NCBI RefSeq assembly: GCF_001638985.1
Contig: NW_017265154.1
Span: 496,001 to 560,000, forward strand
Length of the DNA stretch: 64,000 nt
Direction of reading: 5' to 3'
DNA from: Phycomyces blakesleeanus NRRL 1555(-)
Lineage: Eukaryota > Mucoromycota > Mucoromycetes > Mucorales > Phycomycetaceae
The notes beneath the pieces were generated by a model that had not been told where the DNA came from, did no database searches, and saw only the letters and a program-made list of their open reading frames with translations. This document shows positions 1-11,033 of the stretch, in pieces. Both the position numbers and the translations under genes were made by a program. Position 1 is the first letter of the stretch. Every line of letters starts with the position of its first letter.

Positions 1-180
1 GTGGAGGACTTAATGTGCCTGATCATTTCTGATAGGTTTTGGTCTACGCCTCGGTTTTTGGATTTGATCCTTTTGGATTGGAGGACTTAGTATATGCCTC
101 GAGTTCGGATTTCTTTTGATCCTTTTGGAGAGGAGGACTTAGTATATGCCCGTTTTTTTTACAGGACTTAGTATAGGCCT
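1..180. repeat. Degenerate minisatellite, GGAGGACTTAGTATATGCC type (left copy)
   Basis: Units of roughly 40-60 bp repeat the core GGAGGACTTAGTATATGCC followed by a CCTCGG/TTCGGATTT stretch and TTTTGATCCTTTTGGA. Units differ in length and by substitutions. The same satellite is mirrored at 16484-16663 and then continues to about 16745, outside the portion of the palindrome that can be tested here. Confidence 0.8.
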
Positions 181-295
181 CGGATTTGGTTTTTGGTTTT
201 TCTTTTGGAACTTGCTTTTGGAATTTTGCATTGGACCCCTTCTTGGAAATCGACTTGGCCTTGAGACTTGGAGGTACAACCCAGACTTTGGACTT

Positions 296-520
296 GTATA
301 TAAATGCGCCTCTACTTTTGTATGTATATATATATGTATATAAGTGTGTATATGTATATGTATATGTATATGTATGTGTGTATGTGTGTATGTGTGTATG
401 TGTATGTGTATGTTTGTATGTCAATGACTATGTGTGTGTGTGTGTATAAGAAAGAAATAAAAAGAAATAAAAAGAAATAGAAATTGTGCGTGTTTGTGTG
501 TGTGTATTTTTCTACTTTTC
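296..520. repeat. TG/TATG-rich microsatellite tract (left arm)
   Basis: The tract consists of TATATG, TGTGTATG and TG repeats, then AAAGAAATA repeats at about 448-480 and another TG run. It is mirrored as CA-rich DNA at 16144-16368. Long Tyr/Val/Cys or His/Thr reading frames across it are composition artefacts. Confidence 0.85.
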
Positions 521-815
521 TAATTGTGTACTTCTCTACGTGTTTGTATGTATCTGTGTGCTAGGACTAGTACTATACCAGTACTTGGACAGTGTTTGGA
601 CATTTGGACTTTGACTTTGACTTGGACAAAACTTGGAATTGGACTTGGACATAAAAGCAAACCGTGGCTTGACCATTTCAGGGATTCTGCTAGTCTATAA
701 GTTTCCACTTGAGATAGAGAGATAATTGTGAATATATTTTTTTTTGCTTCTTTTTTGTATCTTTTTCTTTTTGTATTCTTCTTGCTTGACTTGGTTCTTG
801 CTGCTGTCATTCTTG

Positions 816-950
816 CACAGGATTCAGGCTCGGGACTGCAAAATGTTCTTCGATGACCGGGCGGATTGGACCTTGACCACCAGCAGGAGGTATACGAGAC
901 CACCAACAGTAAACAACCAAACTTCCAGCAGAAACAATGTGCCAACTTGC
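816..950 (+). repeat. Diverged inner inverted repeat, copy A (mirrored at about 15714-15848)
   Basis: Within the left arm this segment resembles the reverse strand of about 1370-1500. Shared landmarks in order are GGCTC-GGACTGCAAAA, GATGACCGG, ACCAGCAGGA, AGTAAACAA and CAGAAACAATGTG. Translated, both give a pattern of A(R/Q)DCK, then VNN, then RNNV. The copies are clearly diverged, unlike the perfect outer palindrome, so this is an older duplication nested in a young one. Confidence 0.6.
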
Positions 951-1369
951 AGCGATGGGGTCAACCACAAAAGGATTTGACCACCAAATGGCAGAGGAGC
1001 TACCAGATCTTGGCTTACCACACCAAGAACCCTAAATATATACAGGCATACAATGCAATGTACAATATTTCGAGGAGAGAAAAGGTACGACTAGCGTGCC
1101 GAGCAGCTTTACCTTTTTGGTAAAGTCTAACGCTCACAAACTCTCTCTGGTATCCTCTAAAGGGTTGTAATATTGTGAGCCCTGTCACAGGGCGACCTTG
1201 AGAAGAAAAAGAAGAGAAAAATATCATATAATTAGTACCGAGACATATTGTGTATAAATAGTACTTATCTTCTGGATAGACGGACCAATGGTTGGTATTG
1301 TCTCTGACAAAGAAGTCTAGAGACAGAAAAAACCCTTGAAAAATTGCCTTATCGCTTGCTTTGTGGTTC

Positions 1370-1500
1370 ACATTGTTTCTGCCTTGAGCCCTGTTGTTTA
1401 CTACTGCCGGCCTCTAATTGTTCCTGCTGGTGTTCTCGGTCCATAATATAAATCCGGTCATCTCAAATACCTTTTTGCAGTCCTGAGCCAATAGTCTTGA
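1370..1500 (-). repeat. Diverged inner inverted repeat, copy B (mirrored at about 15164-15294)
   Basis: Minus-strand partner of 816-950. The two copies lie about 420 bp apart in inverted orientation. The conserved amino acid pattern suggests that the repeat came from a once-coding sequence, but no protein family was recognised. Confidence 0.55.
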
Positions 1501-1949
1501 ATGATGACGAGGAATTTATTCTTGTTGTAACCATATCCTAGTCGAGACTCTTCATGTGCTTTTGGGCCAACCCAGCGAGATGGCGAGACTCTGGGTTAGC
1601 ATACTTGATTTTAACCTTTTGTACTTGAAGGCTTGATTCCATTTTTTCCATGTTGCTTTGTGCTGTTTGTTTTGATTTCCATGTTCAGCTTTGCTTTTCT
1701 GATTTTGTTTCGAGAGTTTTGTTTTGATACTGGACTGAATTCTCTGCGAGTTTCCATAAATACGGCTTGTAAGCACTTGTCTCGACCTGAGTTGGATAGG
1801 TTCATCGAAAGTAACCTTGCTTCTCCTTCACAACTGAAAGTTTGCGTAAATGCCCTTCGACTCGGGTCTTGTTTTCTTGAGTATACGCATTTCCAGCTGC
1901 TAACTGTAACCTGCTGTTTTTTTGGTGACAATTTCTAGCTCACCCTGCT

Positions 1950-2347
1950 TGGTCTGGTTCATTTACCAGACCATATTAATCAGAGTCCTCCTCAAATGAG
2001 GGTGGCTAGGACTCTAACCACAGGTTTTGCGTGATGCTTGAAATCATCGGCGAATTCCACGCTATCTCTTCAGTGACATTTTTTTGTATAGTCAGATTAT
2101 CTTGATTCAACTGACAAAGTCACTGATACCCAATTAATCAGTCATTGAAACATATCCTTTTGTGCAGATGAACTTTGGTCTTGCCATCTCAAAATAGCTG
2201 CGGGTGTCTGGACATGCATGTGTATGCATCATTTGAGTCCAGACACAAGGACTGGTAGAAATCATAATGACTGATATACCATCATGTCTGTGAGGGAAAA
2301 CCTCGCCAATCTTGCGTGAGAACTAGGTGTTCTTGGCTCGTTTTCCC
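1950..2347. other. Cluster of five perfect-stem hairpins (left arm)
   Basis: Five inverted repeats lie in about 400 bp. TGGTCTGGT 1950-1958 pairs with 1965-1973. AGAGTCCT 1982-1989 pairs with 2008-2015. CAGTGAC 2071-2077 pairs with 2119-2125. GTGTCTGGAC 2204-2213 pairs with 2237-2246. GGGAAAAC 2294-2301 pairs with 2340-2347 and encloses AGAAC/GTTCT at 2319-2333. This density of exact stems in G+C-containing DNA is not expected by composition alone. The function is unknown; a structured RNA, a replication or cleavage site, or element sub-terminal structure are all possible. Confidence 0.65.
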
Positions 2348-3740
2348 GAAACCTCTTGGGACTGTCTACCCCCCAGCAATAGATTTTCCACAATCTACAG
2401 TATAGTCAACTCAAAGTCCAAAAGGACCTATTCGAGCTTACCAGTGAATCTTCAGGTATTCACCAGAAAAAAAAGAAGGGGGGACTGACGATAGCCTTCC
2501 AAGGACCCCAAGAAAGAATCCGGCAAGGAAGCAAAACCCATTCGGCCAGACATGACTACATAATGAACACCGTGCCCCACAGTATTCATTCTCCCTGGCT
2601 TAAGCACAAAACTCAAGCTACAAAGACCCAGAACCCAGGTACAGAACAGGCCAGCGACCTAGCCAACAACGATCTCCAGAATGATACCAGAATGATACCG
2701 GAAATCTAGCCAACCAGACCAGACAAGCCAACAGGACCACCGTGGCCCAAAAACGACCCAGAATCAAGGACTCCGGAAGCCCTACTCGTACAGAAACCAC
2801 CACTCACAGATCTCGGCCTCGGACCTGTGAGGAAGTCAACAAGAACCCTACGAACAAAAGGTTCCAGCCAACCCTACAGCAGTGCAAGCACCACCCTCGA
2901 ATGTATACAAACGGCAAATACCAGAGGCAAACAGGATTGAAAACCAGTCTAGTACCACCACAGGTTACACTCATATGTAGACCTCCACAATCTACCTTCT
3001 CTTTATACTGTCTATGCCAAGCCAAGACTCAGAACCAAGCTAACAGGCGGAGCATGGTGTCGATCCCAGAGGGAAACGATAATCCAGTCCTTTGAATCTG
3101 AAAGCAGTAGGAACCGAACGTAAAAGAGGCTACCCTTACAGCTTAACCAAAAAACCCAACGTGAATCACCACGCCGATAGTCCCAAGGAAAAGTACTGTG
3201 AAAGGTCTGGGAATTCCAGTGTCACCATAAAACTTACCAGAAGCTTCAGGATCGACCTTTGGTTCCGACCGCATCGGCTTGGCTCCAGGGCCAACCGACC
3301 AACAAGATGTCCGCTTGGTGAAGCGTACAGATCGCATCTTAATGTGCGGACCTTTGAGCCGGTTCATGACTTAAATTACGCTGTGGCGTACTTTGCTTGT
3401 TCCTCTTTGCCTACCCGACCCTTCCCTGAGTCAGCGGCACCAACGCAGAAAAGCTTACGAGTCAAAGGGGGTGACTACAGCCATTGTCATTCTTGAGTTA
3501 TCTGTCTGGGGATTTCCTGGAAGCCATATTCTTGTTTCCACCACCTTTTTACTGCTGGATGCAGTACCAGGCTTTAGGAACCAAGCCAAAGCAAATTTTT
3601 GTTTCTTAACCAACATTCGTTCACAATTAGGTCCAAAGTCAACCGATGGAACCCAAAAGCTAAGCACAATTAGGCTTTCTCTTCTTGCTACTGGATGTAG
3701 CACGAGGAGTAAGCTTCACTGGCACCGAATCTTTGGCATC

Positions 3741-5630
3741 TTAGAAACCCTTTGCCTGGAATTCGGCGGCCGACAAACCGTTGTTTGTTGGCGCATCGAA
3801 TGACTTCGCTGGTTTCTTGCCCTTGACAAGAGAACGTTTGGGTCTCCCGACGCTGGCGGAAGACTCGACCTTGGGGTCCTTTGACTGCTCCATATAAGCG
3901 CCGGAAGCCAGCGCTTTCAACGTCACAGCCATTGGAGCCTTGGTCTCGGCTTTGGAATGATCTGGCTGCTTCTCACGAGAGCCAGAGGTCAACTCGGTCT
4001 TTGCCGCAACCTTGGATTCCTTGGCCTTGCCCTTGGAATCCTTTGCCTGTTCCTTAGCAGCGCGGGAAGCCAGCACTCTTGGAATTCCAGGCATAGAGAC
4101 CTTGGGCGCAGCCTTGGTCTCCTCTGGTTGCTGCTCGCGAGAGCCAGAGGCTGTCTCGGTCTTTGCTACAACCTTGATATCCTTAGCCTTCTTTCCGCTC
4201 TGACTGGCAGGCTTAACAGTCTTTGAATGGTCCATTGGTCCTAAGACCGCAGGAGCACACTCTCCGACCTTCTTTGCTCCGTCGGCGAGCAGACCAGACA
4301 CAGACGCAGGAAGTGACTCTCCACCCTTTTTCTGTTCACCTGACTTGTTGGCACTGCGACTCTGAGGCTTCAGCGCAGTAACAGCGATAGGCGCATCCAA
4401 TCGCATCACGTCGTGCTCCACCTTGTCGTCTACAACCTGTTGCGGGACACAGGCTGGGATCTTGTTCGTATCGCAATCCTTCTTTACAGACTGGGAGACG
4501 TACTGTAAATCGTCATCCGTTGGATTGCAGGTGTGGGCCACGAGCTTTTCGCCACAATCAGCATCAGGCGCCACTACCTCGACATCATCATCAATCTCCA
4601 TGGGACTTTCAACTTCCATGACTTCACTCCAAGCCAGGTCGTCGTCAATCTCCATCGGTGTGGAAAGTCCTGTGGAGAGACATTCCCAAAAAAAGCCATT
4701 CACTGACTGCCAAGAAGATAAAGCGAACGCCTCATCTAGACCTTGCACTGTACCAAACTTTGGCTTGGGATCATTCAAGCCAGCATTGTTCAAACCCGAT
4801 GGGGTCTGAACGGACTCTTGTCCAAAGACAAAAGTCTCCTCAACTGGCTTAGAAACCAAACCGCACTCTGGTTCAGCGACTTCAGTCAATGAGTCGCAAT
4901 GACCTTTGTTTTCAGAGGCGTTGAGCTCCTCTTCCAACATCGTGTCAAAAAATCTTGCAGGGAGTCTTGGGTTTGCAAAACCCCCTGAGAAAAATTCTTC
5001 ACAGATGAATCTGAGTCGTACGCTGATCTCAGCTTCATCGCATATGTCTACAAGCTCACTCGACACACCCTCGTCGAGGTCTGCATGGGTTTCCCCACAG
5101 GTACCAGCTACGCCGTCAACTGGGGACACCATTGTATCAATGCCACGCTCCAACTTATCCAAGGGAAGGAGGTGTGGGATATATTCCCGAAGCCCTACTC
5201 CAAAGAACACGTTCGACTCTCCTACACAAACAACGTCTTCCTCCTCCGAAGAGGACTCATCAACAGACATATGCCCTAGGATACCTCCTTGGCGCTCACT
5301 CAACAAGCCACCTGAGGGTTCTCCCGTTGTTCGTGAACCAGTAGACCACAAAGAGCCTACCCAGTTTGACACAAGGCCAAGGATTGTCTGGCGCATCACA
5401 TTATCGTGAGCTTCGACTCGATTTTCGCCATTCGGTCTCGCGTCAACAAATGGGGTTGCACCCACTCCCGCCATGGAGGGGCGTCTTTTTCTCGCAGGTT
5501 TGGCCATGCAAAAGGCAGAGGGCATTGGAGAAGCTTCCCATAACATCACAGGGATGAATATGAGAGCTGGGGCAAGTAGGTATGCGAGCGCGAAGGCTGC
5601 GCAGAGAGCGTTATAAACTTTGGAATTCAT
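3741..5630 (-). CDS. Orphan 629-residue protein, signal-anchor with acidic and Lys-rich repeats (left copy)
   Basis: Intronless frame of 629 codons, identical to the right copy at 11034-12923; residue details are given there. It is transcribed away from the palindrome centre, toward the window edge. The two copies are arranged back to back, with starts 5.4 kb apart. The family was not recognised. The reading frame is long, has balanced amino acid use and is far richer in G+C than the surrounding DNA, which supports a real gene. Having two identical copies means that neither has drifted since duplication. Confidence 0.7.
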   Translation of the reverse strand: MNSKVYNALCAAFALAYLLAPALIFIPVMLWEASPMPSAFCMAKPARKRRPSMAGVGATPFVDARPNGENRVEAHDNVMRQTILGLVSNWVGSLWSTGSRTTGEPSGGLLSERQGGILGHMSVDESSSEEEDVVCVGESNVFFGVGLREYIPHLLPLDKLERGIDTMVSPVDGVAGTCGETHADLDEGVSSELVDICDEAEISVRLRFICEEFFSGGFANPRLPARFFDTMLEEELNASENKGHCDSLTEVAEPECGLVSKPVEETFVFGQESVQTPSGLNNAGLNDPKPKFGTVQGLDEAFALSSWQSVNGFFWECLSTGLSTPMEIDDDLAWSEVMEVESPMEIDDDVEVVAPDADCGEKLVAHTCNPTDDDLQYVSQSVKKDCDTNKIPACVPQQVVDDKVEHDVMRLDAPIAVTALKPQSRSANKSGEQKKGGESLPASVSGLLADGAKKVGECAPAVLGPMDHSKTVKPASQSGKKAKDIKVVAKTETASGSREQQPEETKAAPKVSMPGIPRVLASRAAKEQAKDSKGKAKESKVAAKTELTSGSREKQPDHSKAETKAPMAVTLKALASGAYMEQSKDPKVESSASVGRPKRSLVKGKKPAKSFDAPTNNGLSAAEFQAKGF

Positions 5631-5640
5631 TGAGATAAAT

Positions 5641-7461
5641 GATGTTTAAACAAAGTGCGAAGGAAAGAAAAACAGGGGAGGTGGGAATAACTGAGGTATA
5701 TATATGTTTTTTGTTTTTTGATGGTAGTCGCGCTGACATCACACTCTAAGCTACCAATATATTTGTTTATACGCCTTTATCAACTTGACACACATAGGTA
5801 TGGGTAGATAAGAATTGTCTCCCCCCAAACAACTACCAAGCAACCTATATATTTTCACATGATGATTAATACAGGTACCGCACGCCCTCTGAGGATTACC
5901 ACACACACAAAAAGAACAACCAACCGGTTCATGTATATTTAACGCTTCTACACTGTGGTAAGTTCTTGTACATTTGTATCAACACCAGGTCCAAGTATCA
6001 AGAGGTCTGTACTTTACTATTGTAAAAGGGCTTCATTATATGTTTGATACGTTCTTTTTGAATATGCTATTTTATTCTATTTTATTCTATTCCATTTTAC
6101 TTTATTTTATTTATATTGTGTTGATTAAACCCCCGAAAAAATAAAATGAAAATTTTCTTCTGCTGGAACAAGAAGTGCACAGACCAGCTTAGAGTAACCT
6201 GAAAATTGCCGTTATTGAAGCTTGTACTCTGTCTTTAGAGTTGTTACTACAAACGATCAAAACCAAGTCTTTCTTTACTTCTTTACTTCTTTACTTTGCT
6301 TCATTCTCTTTTGATTTACTTTACAAGAAAGTTGGTTTTTGTGATCTAATGACTGTTTCTTATTGGCTGTCCCTTCCGTTGTATAACAGTTACACGATTA
6401 CAGGTTAATATAAATTATAACCAATAGAAAGAGAAAACATGTACCAAAGTACTAAAAAATCATATTGACTATCGGATGCTTTCCCTCTTCTTTGTTATCT
6501 TCAATCCACATATAAATATTAGCAGCTCATGAGAATTTTTTCTTGTTAACAAAATGCCAGACCACTTATAAACCCCAACCGTAGTACTACAGTTTAATAT
6601 TAGGCCTAGGCAATTTTTTTGTTGTTGGACGGACTGCTGTGTAAAGCGTATCAGCCAATCGTAACATAGTGATGTTATAGGAGATAGAGGAACTAACCTG
6701 CAATAAATTCTACTGACTATTTATTGCTAACATGTATAGAGTTTTTGATGACTGGCAGTGGACGCTTTCGTAGCCGAGTAAGCTGACCCTTGTTACTTTA
6801 TAGTAAATTATCGTTGGAAAGTTTGCACCTTCCATTATTCACCGATGTGATTTGTGAGTGGGGAGAATATAACGGGTGTCATATATCTTACTACCATTTT
6901 CACACTTCATTTGTATCAAGTCAGGTTTATATCCTGAAGAAGATCGAGCCATATAATGCAGGTACAAAGAATCAGGTGCTATTATTCTTTTAAAAAATAA
7001 ATATAAGATAAAATAAAATATCTTTTGTGTATGTGTTTAAAAGAGAGAAATGAGCGGGCGATATATATTGAATACGCAAGTAATATTCCCATTGTATTCA
7101 TAAATCAATTATTCTTATTGTTATCCTTTTAGCTATTTCGTCTACTTCCTGCTAATTAGTCCTATTTTTTTATATAGTGAGAGTAATATTAATGTTTTCA
7201 GAAATATGACTATATCGAGAGCTGATTGCATCAGACATCATATCATTGAACATATTGATCGTGCAGGTATTAGTCTATTGGATCAAAATCACTAAAAACA
7301 GAATAATTGATCAAACTCGTATCGCTTGGGTCTGTATAAAATAAACGAATCAAAAAGAACTTGTGTGTGGCAGCTAGAGACAATTAATATCTAATATTCC
7401 CAGAGATATTACAAAGCTGTCCTGCACATATATGATAATGTCAGTACCTCAATATATATAT
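5641..7461. other. AT-rich inner arm, no gene seen (mirrored at 9203-11033)
   Basis: AT-rich DNA with TTTTATT and TTTAC repeats. The longest frame is 67 codons (6790-6993) and is not convincing. It contains the promoter of the orphan gene near 5640-5710 and ends in an AT dinucleotide run where the transposon begins. Confidence 0.6.
5697..5704 (-). promoter_or_regulatory. TATA box of the left orphan gene copy
   Basis: TATATATA on the minus strand, about 67 bp upstream of the ATG at 5630, followed by a pyrimidine-rich stretch. The same arrangement occurs at 10960-10967. Confidence 0.45.
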
Positions 7462-7462
7462 A

Positions 7463-8640
7463 CAGTCTGAGAAAGAAACGTTTCGCACCATAGCGCGCTA
7501 TTTGGACATTTGCTTTATAACCTATATTTTATATTTCTCAACATCTTAAAAAAGTAATTAACAAGTCTACCATAATGGCAAATACATAAAAGAACATCTC
7601 TCATGGTCCCTATAACATGCTTTAAGATTCGACGAAATGAAAGATCCTTGGTCTTCAACTTGATGGAAATGATGCTGCCAGAATTTCAGCCAAGCTGAAT
7701 GTACCCAAATCAACCGTTCGATGTTTTTTAAAGAGATATAAAGAAAGAGGAACTACTTATAACAAAAAGTCTTCTGGAAGACCACAGCTTCTCACACCTA
7801 GAGATAAAAGACGTATTGTCTCGAATATCAAAAAAGACAGGTGGTCAACTTTGGATGATCTTGTTGATTATGCTAGTGCTGACACGGGAAAGAATGTCAA
7901 CAAGGTTACCATGCGTGAAGCTTTACACATCATGTATTTTTTTGCCGTAAACCTGTATCAGAACCTTTTCTTACCAAGGCACACATTGCCAAACGTCGAG
8001 CTTGGTACAAAACTGTGCAAGACTGGAATGGACAGTGGGAAACTGTTATCTGGAGTGACGAGTCAACATTTGTGCTATATAAGAAGAATTCAAACAGAAA
8101 TCTCTGGGGCCAAACTTGTGAGAGGTTTGATACGGATTACTTTGCCCCGAAGGTGCAAGGAAATGGTTGATCGGTTATGGTCTGGGGGTGTATCTGGTCA
8201 GGAGGATTTAGTTCACTTGTTTTTGCAGATGAAAACATGGATGGTCCAAGATATGTAGAAGTTCTTCGAGACCACTTTCTTTCATTTTTGCATGTTCTTC
8301 CTGTACCTAGCAGCGGTGGCTACAACTTCCAGAAAGAACATTTCAGGGCTCATAAATCAAAAGCTGCAGGAAAGTTCAAGAAAGAACATGGTATTGATGT
8401 TTTGGAATGGGTATCCAACAGCCTTAACCCTAGCCCCATCTAGAATATACTGGGAATCATTGATAACAGAGTCAGAGCAAGACGCCCCAGGCCAAATTCT
8501 CTGAACGAGCTGAAGGCTGCTTTGCTGGAAGAGTGGAATAAAATATCAGCAAAAACTTGTAAAAGATGCTGCTTGAATATGCCAAATCGATCGGTCTTAT
8601 TTAAGAAAAATAAATTTAAACCAATTAGCTATTAAAGCTT
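7463..8640 (+). pseudogene. Tc1/mariner transposase pseudogene in the palindrome spacer
   Basis: The sequence after TA at 7461-7462 starts CAGTCTGAGAAAG, the usual look of a Tc1 end. A helix-turn-helix region (about 7660-7770, with SAKLNVPKSTVRCFLKRY) and a GRP motif (SGRPQ) are followed by the catalytic domain in broken frames. The first Asp survives in VIWSDEST near 8058. The usual QDNAPxH block has become NFQKEHFRAH, losing the second Asp. The NPIEN block reads NPSPI-stop-N near 8440, so the third acidic residue is a stop. There is also a stop before SVMVWGC near 8170 and a frameshift near 7930. No matching right terminal repeat was found. It cannot encode a working enzyme. Confidence 0.88.
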
Positions 8641-8644
8641 TATC

Positions 8645-9202
8645 TTTTTTTTACATTATTAATATATATATATATATGTCTTTCACTTTTATTTTTCCAG
8701 GTATTATATTTCAATACGTATCGTGCATCTTTAGAAGTGAATTTGAAGTTGTGGTATCTTCTTTACCATTCATGGTGGATGTTAAAATGGGCGAAATATT
8801 TCTTTTCGGTACTATAAAAAAAAGATTCAAGAAAGCAATAATTTATATCTTATATGTATTTAAATATTGATAAAAAGATAAATCCATGAACGTTTAATGT
8901 AATATGTGGGTGGGTGTTAATACAGCTATATGACAATAGTTGAGATAGATCCTTGCTGTCCTTTATAAGTATCAGCTATCTGGATTAATTATTTATGCTT
9001 TATTCTTTTCACATAGACCCAGTTAATGAAATGCATTTAATGTAATACTGTTGGATTATAACATTTTGAACTGTACTATTTTATCCCCCCAAGTTTATAT
9101 TATAAAAGCGTGAACGCGTTTAACTCGAATGATCACGAGACTCTTCTGTGGATCTCTTTTTCAGAAGAAGAAGAAGAAAATATTGCATAGTTCTTGTAAG
9201 CA
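8645..9202. other. Right part of the spacer, no gene seen
   Basis: AT-rich and without similarity visible to either arm. It includes a TA run at 8660-8675 and a GAAGAAGAAGAAG run at 9165-9178. The 64-codon frame at 8676-8870 is not convincing. The right arm begins abruptly at 9203 in a TA-rich stretch. Confidence 0.5.
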
Positions 9203-11033
9203 ATATATATATTGAGGTACTGACATTATCATATATGTGCAGGACAGCTTTGTAATATCTCTGGGAATATTAGATATTAATTGTCTCTAGCTGCCACACA
9301 CAAGTTCTTTTTGATTCGTTTATTTTATACAGACCCAAGCGATACGAGTTTGATCAATTATTCTGTTTTTAGTGATTTTGATCCAATAGACTAATACCTG
9401 CACGATCAATATGTTCAATGATATGATGTCTGATGCAATCAGCTCTCGATATAGTCATATTTCTGAAAACATTAATATTACTCTCACTATATAAAAAAAT
9501 AGGACTAATTAGCAGGAAGTAGACGAAATAGCTAAAAGGATAACAATAAGAATAATTGATTTATGAATACAATGGGAATATTACTTGCGTATTCAATATA
9601 TATCGCCCGCTCATTTCTCTCTTTTAAACACATACACAAAAGATATTTTATTTTATCTTATATTTATTTTTTAAAAGAATAATAGCACCTGATTCTTTGT
9701 ACCTGCATTATATGGCTCGATCTTCTTCAGGATATAAACCTGACTTGATACAAATGAAGTGTGAAAATGGTAGTAAGATATATGACACCCGTTATATTCT
9801 CCCCACTCACAAATCACATCGGTGAATAATGGAAGGTGCAAACTTTCCAACGATAATTTACTATAAAGTAACAAGGGTCAGCTTACTCGGCTACGAAAGC
9901 GTCCACTGCCAGTCATCAAAAACTCTATACATGTTAGCAATAAATAGTCAGTAGAATTTATTGCAGGTTAGTTCCTCTATCTCCTATAACATCACTATGT
10001 TACGATTGGCTGATACGCTTTACACAGCAGTCCGTCCAACAACAAAAAAATTGCCTAGGCCTAATATTAAACTGTAGTACTACGGTTGGGGTTTATAAGT
10101 GGTCTGGCATTTTGTTAACAAGAAAAAATTCTCATGAGCTGCTAATATTTATATGTGGATTGAAGATAACAAAGAAGAGGGAAAGCATCCGATAGTCAAT
10201 ATGATTTTTTAGTACTTTGGTACATGTTTTCTCTTTCTATTGGTTATAATTTATATTAACCTGTAATCGTGTAACTGTTATACAACGGAAGGGACAGCCA
10301 ATAAGAAACAGTCATTAGATCACAAAAACCAACTTTCTTGTAAAGTAAATCAAAAGAGAATGAAGCAAAGTAAAGAAGTAAAGAAGTAAAGAAAGACTTG
10401 GTTTTGATCGTTTGTAGTAACAACTCTAAAGACAGAGTACAAGCTTCAATAACGGCAATTTTCAGGTTACTCTAAGCTGGTCTGTGCACTTCTTGTTCCA
10501 GCAGAAGAAAATTTTCATTTTATTTTTTCGGGGGTTTAATCAACACAATATAAATAAAATAAAGTAAAATGGAATAGAATAAAATAGAATAAAATAGCAT
10601 ATTCAAAAAGAACGTATCAAACATATAATGAAGCCCTTTTACAATAGTAAAGTACAGACCTCTTGATACTTGGACCTGGTGTTGATACAAATGTACAAGA
10701 ACTTACCACAGTGTAGAAGCGTTAAATATACATGAACCGGTTGGTTGTTCTTTTTGTGTGTGTGGTAATCCTCAGAGGGCGTGCGGTACCTGTATTAATC
10801 ATCATGTGAAAATATATAGGTTGCTTGGTAGTTGTTTGGGGGGAGACAATTCTTATCTACCCATACCTATGTGTGTCAAGTTGATAAAGGCGTATAAACA
10901 AATATATTGGTAGCTTAGAGTGTGATGTCAGCGCGACTACCATCAAAAAACAAAAAACATATATATACCTCAGTTATTCCCACCTCCCCTGTTTTTCTTT
11001 CCTTCGCACTTTGTTTAAACATCATTTATCTCA
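9203..11033. other. AT-rich inner arm, right copy, no gene seen apart from promoter sequences
   Basis: Mirror of 5631-7461. The last 80 bp before 11034 hold a TATA motif and a CT-rich tract leading into the orphan gene. Confidence 0.6.
10960..10967 (+). promoter_or_regulatory. TATA box of the right orphan gene copy
   Basis: TATATATA lies about 67 bp before the ATG at 11034. A CT-rich stretch follows, a common arrangement before fungal start sites. Confidence 0.45.

Larger units (their letters stand above)
1024..3740. other. G+C-richer decayed region beyond the orphan gene (mirrored at 12924-15640)
   Basis: Visibly richer in G and C than the AT-rich flanks. Several short reading frames occur on both strands, none longer than about 140 codons and none recognised. 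Just past the stop of the orphan gene the sequence stays protein-like in the same frame (see 12924-13003). It probably represents an eroded longer coding unit or element body. It also contains the hairpin cluster at 1950-2347. Confidence 0.5.
1..7461 (+). repeat. Left arm of a giant perfect inverted repeat
   Basis: Every position compared pairs with the reverse complement of 9203-16663 under the rule left + right = 16664. Twenty or so open reading frames on the left recur at mirrored coordinates on the right with identical translations, including the 629-codon gene. The identity is still running at base 1, so the outer end lies outside the window. The inner end is sharp: position 7461 still pairs with 9203, and 7462 no longer pairs with 9202. 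No mismatch was seen by eye, which means either very recent origin, ongoing gene conversion, or an assembly effect. Confidence 0.97.

Noticed and set aside
1183..1309. 127-bp segment starting TGTCA and ending TGACA, with a TATAAATA inside, resembling a very short LTR
   Set aside because: No target duplication flanks it, no second copy was seen within the arm, and five-base termini can arise by chance.
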